From positions 143,655,858-143,719,857 of the forward strand of contig CM065810.1 in the NCBI GenBank assembly GCA_033398695.1: 64,000 bases of DNA. The letters are read 5' to 3'. The stretch's first letter is position 1, and every line of letters begins with the position of its first letter. This document shows, one piece after another, positions 59,489-64,000 of this stretch. A program made the translations under genes and the position numbers. The DNA comes from Orobanche coerulescens (Eukaryota > Streptophyta > Magnoliopsida > Lamiales > Orobanchaceae). The notes beneath the pieces are model-generated. The model was not told the origin of the DNA. It saw only the letters and a program-made list of their open reading frames with translations, and made no database searches.

Positions 59489-60006
59489 AATGATTATATT
59501 TCCCGCATGAATATGACGTTATGATTATGTCATGAGATGATGAAAATGAGCATACATGCTCTAACTTAGTGATTACATGAATGATTTACTGAAGTGACAT
59601 GGTAATTCGATGAAATTCTTGAAATGATTATCTTGAACAATTTAACAAGATTAATAATATGATCATCCAGATCGACAACTGAGTAATGAAATGAATTGAG
59701 TAATTAATGAGTTAACATGATCGTCCTGGTCATCAACTGAGTAATGAAATGAATTAAGTGATTAATGAGTTAACATGATCGTCCTAATCATAATGAATGA
59801 TGATGTTTGAGGATTGTTAATTGATGAATGATGAATGAATGACTATTGCCAGAAATTATAACATGGCGTTAGAAATCTTACAGTTCTTTCGGTCTGATTG
59901 GATCGGCATTTGCATAGGTCACACGTGACGCGAAAGTCCAATGATACTAGTCTAATGACGATGATTTCAAATGAGACATGACTCGGGAGGTAGTATTCAA
60001 AACCAC
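59489..60006 (-). other. Gypsy B leader
   Basis: It has repeated GATGAATGA/ATTAATGAGTTAACATGATCGTCC stretches (two near-copies at 59680-59730 and 59740-59790) and no coding. Confidence 0.55.
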
Positions 60007-60018
60007 GCTCCGATACCA
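60007..60018 (-). promoter_or_regulatory. Gypsy B primer binding site
   Basis: On -, TGGTATCGGAGC matches the iMet complement at 11 of 12 positions, 4 nt from the LTR end. Confidence 0.88.
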
Positions 60019-60022
60019 ACTC

Positions 60023-62288
60023 TGTAACACCCCAATCTAGGCGGATATTACAGTACCGTAGATCCCCGACTGGGACCCACCAGGCGAATGAAAATGAATG
60101 AATTACACAGGGTAAATGTAGTACCGAACCACATTACAACAATAATTACTCCGATGAGGAGTTTAAGTACAACACACCAGGATAATACCGAAGACTAGTA
60201 TATTTTATATGAAGATAAAATACACAACACTGAATGAAACGGAGTATCCAAATGAAAATCTGCAGCGGAAAATAAATGACAACAATATGAATAACTGAAA
60301 AGAACGGGGCCCCCTACTAGTATCACTGGGACTCCTCGACGTCAACATGCTATTCCCGTGCTTTTGCCTTGCCATGACCTGAAAAACAAAATCCTCACCG
60401 GGTCGCCATACGTAACAACAATCCTCAAGGGTTGAAAATACACAATCATGATATATCTGAAGTTATGAAATATCCTGTCGAAACATACGCAATCAAACAT
60501 GCTATATGAATCAACTAACAGTACAGCTCAAAGTAATGGCGCCACACTACGTCCGGGATGGAAATGTGTCCGTGCACAAGCCACCAACGAGTATCGATCG
60601 AATACACATGTGGTCTTGTACCTAATCAGTCTCACGAAGCCATCAACTCGTGTGCACAGTCCAATGTGAGGCCACCAACCAACACACGACTATAATGTAC
60701 CCGACATGAAAATCCTACACATACCAACTGGCACGCCAGTATGACCCGGAGTGCCACGATATAACAAAAGTGACAACGAAAATGAATAATGATTCACCAA
60801 GATGAAATGATGGTGAAATGAATGACACCTCAATGAAATGATTGGAACAGTCGTTACTCGTGAATGAAGTAATTAAGTGACAATTACAAGTTTTGAAGCG
60901 GTTAGTAACTTATGAATGAATTATGATTATGAATGACAACAACGAAAGGAATGAATATCCTTTTAACTGAGTAAGAATTAACTTACACAACACTGGTGAC
61001 AATTATCCTTCCACGAACAACGTCCTAATTGAGATATCGGTTGCTCGAACAACCTTGAATAATACAATGACCAACAATCTGTTCAATATACGAATCAACT
61101 ACGAATATAACGAACTCAAAGCGTCGATACTATTAAACCAAGTTCATTGGGGCATTAAATTGAACACTTTGTGGCCAACTTTGATTTTTATAACCAAACT
61201 TCAAAAATACCAACTTTAAATCCCCAAGAAGTGTTTCAAACCAACAAAACATCTTCAATACGATCAATATTCCGTTATGAATATCCAAAATCGTGATTAC
61301 AACGACAATTAATCGAAACCCCCCAAATTCAACTCAAAATTCAAAGTGTTCTTGAATAATCCTTCAATAATCCAATGAATAATCAAACATATCCATAATC
61401 ATGCGTATATCACTTCATACAACATGATCTTAACATCCAAAACATCATATCTCAACACAAATCGAAAATCCAAGAGGTTTGATGAGGATTACCTTTGAAG
61501 ATTCAAGCACTTTGATCCGAAGAATACGTGATAGATCGATGATCCAAGCTTCACAACCGAAAGAAAATGATTAAAATCCACACCCAAGTGATAGGTGAAG
61601 AAAAATTCTCTCCCTCAAGTCTCTCTCTCTCGAAGAAGGTGAGGAAAATGATGAAAAGTGAGCTGAACACGCTCAAAAACGCAATTATAGGGGTTGACTG
61701 CCCTGTGTGCCGCGGGCCAGGCCCAAAAACGGCTCTCAGTGGTCGGCAGTGTGCCGTGGCACGACCGAGTGTGCCGCGGCCCTTCCGGCATGTGCCGCGG
61801 CACACGGTACAGAGGGGTTTGGCCGATAAGTGCAACACGAGTGTGCCGCGGCCCGGACGGGTATGCTGGCGGTGACTTCAGCATGTGCCGCGGCCCTGCC
61901 GACATGTGCCGCGGCCCACAGTACAGGCTGCTCGGCCAAAACTGGAAAATGAGTGTCTGAGCTATTTCGACCATAACTCTCCCGTCCGGACTCTGATTGA
62001 CTCACCGTTTGAACCATTGGAAAGCTAACTCGATGCTATATAATATTTCAAAGATTAAGAATTTTTGGAGTTTTCAAAAATTGATGGTGATTTAACCAAA
62101 TCGAACTCATACGTGGAAAGTTGAAACAATGAACAATATCGATACACAACTCAAAGTTATTCCGAACGGTGAACATGGATGAATGAACATGATTGATGAA
62201 CGATTATTAATGAGTGAAAACCCGCTGAGTGATAATTACTAAATGAAGTTACTGAATGATAATGACTGAATTACAACCGGGTATTACA
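60023..62288 (-). repeat. Gypsy B 5' LTR (element sense)
   Basis: It is collinear with 53132-55437, with scattered substitutions; most of the 40 bp length difference lies in the palindrome array at 61695-61930. Confidence 0.92.
61695..61930. repeat. TGCCGCGGCA-type palindrome array, gypsy B 5' LTR
   Basis: About nine copies of GTGCCGCGGC or close variants (near 61707, 61751, 61770, 61792, 61842, 61885 and 61906). Here the palindromes are better preserved than in the other LTR. Confidence 0.85.
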
Positions 62289-63187
62289 CCTCAGACATCA
62301 CCCATCTCCCCTGTGATGACTGAGCTGATCTGCAACATTATCAAAGAATCTGTTGAAGAGTTGCTTGCCACAAAAATCTCACCTGACCTGCAGACCATCA
62401 CTGCCAAAATTGATACCCTACTGCAGAGGAATGATCCTCAACCTCCTCCTCCTACAAACTCCAGAATGCCCCTTGTCATGTCTGACTGGATGCACAGAGT
62501 TGAGCAGCAATTGACTATACTGGTTAATGCTGGCAAAAAGGGGGAAGGAAGTAAGCAGGGGGGAGTAAGAGAAGTATCAGGTCAAGTATAGGCTCAGGAG
62601 CTCAGATCGAAGAAGAGGCAAGATATCCTCAGAATTGAAGCTGGGACATCAAGCAAAAAGAGGAAGGAGGTAGATGATCCTGAGCAGACTGAAGATCAAC
62701 CTACAGAGAATAGGAGAACAAGGCAAGGAGAAGAGCCAAGGTTTGAATGGGAAGGCAACAAATGTGGCATGTTGAAGAAATTCTGCCTTCAGAATTTATG
62801 ACTAGTTGGGCAGAGGCCAAGAAGGAGTTCGCAGAGAAGTATTATCTTTGGGAAATACTCAAGGATAGAGAAAACTCCCCCCAACAGTCATTCATCAACT
62901 ACATGGAGACCAGATGGCCTACTCTTTGGAAGATCACGCTTAAATATGCAGCCAAATGGAATGTTTATCCTATGATCCCTTCATTTAGAGCAGAAGATGC
63001 GCCTACCCGTTTGGACAATGAATTGGATGAGCTAGTACTGCAGAAAGAAATCAGAGCTCTCTGTGAGAAAAATAAATTCTCAACTACAGACGAGCAAGAG
63101 TTCACCTCCCAGATCATCAAAAGGAAATATAGTCTGGCACTTGTCTGTAAGAGGCATATTGGAGCTAAGTTATTTAGGCCTCCTTAG
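62289..63187 (+). pseudogene. Copia third ORF, 3' part
   Basis: After gypsy B the frame goes on with MTELICNIIKESVEELLATK and a heptad-like ITAKIDTLLQRND (62318-62440), a basic stretch near 62640, and after a TAG at 62589-62591 and a frameshift a last block at 62747-63187 (WAEAKKEFAEKYYLWEIL, FINYMETRWPTLWK, CEKNKF). It ends TAG at 63185-63187. No known catalytic motif is seen. Confidence 0.6.
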
Positions 63188-63445
63188 CAAATTGTCCGAA
63201 GAGACAGAGGCAGATAAAATTTTTCTTTGTAATTTTTGTTTTTTGAAGTACTTGATTTTTTTTCTGTATTTGGTTGTTCATTCGAAGATGATGTACTTGT
63301 AAACAAACTCAGGAAAATTATATAAACAGCCATTTGAATGACAACCTCTAGTTGTCTCAAAACAAGACTGATTTTAGTTTGTGTCTTGCACTTATGTGCA
63401 GACCTTTTATTCATTTGAATAATTGCTTAAGTTTTGCCATCATCA
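63188..63445 (+). other. Copia spacer before the PPT
   Basis: T-rich, non-coding. Confidence 0.5.
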
Positions 63446-63459
63446 AAATAAGGGGAATT
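63446..63459 (+). promoter_or_regulatory. Copia polypurine tract
   Basis: AAAATAAGGGGAAT-like purine tract directly before the 3' LTR. Confidence 0.85.
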
Positions 63460-64000
63460 TGTTAGGAATACTTGTTAGATTTTGATGATATCATCATTGT
63501 ATTTGTTTATTCAAATGTATGTTTATTACTTGGCAAAATGTAAAGAAGAACCAAATGAGTATCTTCTATAGGCCATATAAGTTAGGCTTTAAAAAACGGC
63601 TAAGTACAAATCACAGATAAGTATCTATCAGCCGAGTCTTGGTCAACCCAACTGTTCGGATAAGGTTAACCACAGACGAGCTATATCAGGCAACCCTTAT
63701 CAGAGAAGTTCTGGTCAACAATTTAATCAGCGAAGTTGGACCAGAATGTAGTCAAGAAGAAAAGTCAAGTCATCTGAAGTTTGACCATCAGATCCGTCAA
63801 ATTCAATCAGGTCAGAAGACTTCAGACAAGTCGGAACATCAGAGAAGTCGACATCAGAGTAGGTTGACCACACATCAGATAGTTTGACCACAAAGAGATC
63901 AGTTAAGTGATCAACCAAGTACTCCAGTCCACGTCAGCATGCGTTGAATAGTCAATATTTATGGAAAGTCACATGCGGGCGATAAGAGATAGATTGGAGA
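63460..64000 (+). repeat. Copia 3' LTR, cut by window edge
   Basis: It starts TGTTAGGAATACTTG and matches the 5' LTR closely; one block of about 60 bp (43745-43805) present in the 5' LTR is missing here, because the 5' LTR has a duplicated ACTTGGCAAAAT...CCATA unit. Confidence 0.9.

Larger units (their letters stand above)
53132..62288 (-). mobile_element. Gypsy B: full-length chromovirus with internal deletions
   Basis: LTRs are at 53132-55437 (2,306 bp) and 60023-62288 (2,266 bp). Flanks CCTTA (53127-53131) and CCTCA (62289-62293) are a TSD with one change. On -: PBS (60018-60007), gag, protease, RT, RNase H, integrase and chromodomain. It is related to gypsy A at protein level but its LTR is different. 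Deletions remove the middle of gag and the RT-RNase H connection, so it needs help from others to move. Confidence 0.92.
43664..64000 (+). mobile_element. Sirevirus-like copia element with third ORF, interrupted by gypsy B
   Basis: The 5' LTR starts TGTTAGGAATACTTG at 43664 and the same sequence restarts at 63460 and runs to the window end. Between them are a PBS (45138), gag-pol in Ty1/copia order (gag, protease, integrase, RT, RNase H), a long extra coding region after pol (51013-53131 and 62289-63187) and a PPT. An ORF in the env position and large size are features of the SIRE/Maximus lineage. Gypsy B (53132-62288) lies in the third ORF. Stops and a few frameshifts make it non-coding as read. 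Confidence 0.88.

Overview
The window is nuclear DNA of a flowering plant, very probably a eudicot. The reasons are plant-type introns, a complete plant respiratory burst oxidase gene, and LTR retrotransposons of the plant chromovirus (Tekay/Del-like) and Sirevirus-like copia types primed by initiator-Met tRNA, together with CACTA, MULE, hAT and RTE-like LINE remains. Only two loci look like intact host genes. Nearly everything else is transposable-element sequence, much of it nested.

Layout. 1-190: end of a chromoviral LTR. 191-1290: 3' part of a CACTA element. 1291-2335: AT-rich spacer. About 2336-22859: one Mutator-like element (MULE) with inverted terminal arrays of a CATTCGAGTAAC-type motif, a degenerate Ulp1/DUF1985 gene on + and a degenerate mudrA-type transposase on -. 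The transposase gene is split by a chromoviral LTR (8378-9834 plus 19420-20256), which is itself split by a full-length chromovirus (gypsy A, 9835-19414, TSD AAATT). The transposase C-terminus is also split by a 661 bp hAT-type element with a perfect 8 bp TSD. Without the insertions the MULE is about 8 kb. 23044-25600: degenerate TTF-zinc-finger hAT transposase on -.

Host genes. 26732-30303 (+) is a two-exon gene for a predicted 110-residue single-pass membrane protein of unknown function. Its 3.2 kb intron carries a LINE fragment split by a hAT-like MITE, and a second MITE. 31790-39769 (-) is a 14-exon NADPH oxidase gene, most like plant RBOHE (predicted 911 residues), with all reading-frame phases matching. 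The two genes converge.

39770-43663: intergenic DNA with a copia fragment and an unclassified repeat holding a CACGGTCGTG-type palindrome array. 43664 to the window end: a Sirevirus-like copia element (+) with LTR, PBS, gag-pol, an extra third ORF with a Glu/Asp-rich tract, PPT and a truncated 3' LTR. Its third ORF is split by a second full-length chromovirus (gypsy B, 53132-62288, minus strand).

Themes worth attention are the reconstructed two-gene MULE with arrayed termini; short GC-rich palindrome arrays of different sequence in LTRs or repeats of three families; an LTR-start motif repeated about 30 bp inside the far LTR end in three chromoviral families; and a 56 bp minisatellite inside gypsy B pol. 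All statements come from reading the sequence; no database search was run.
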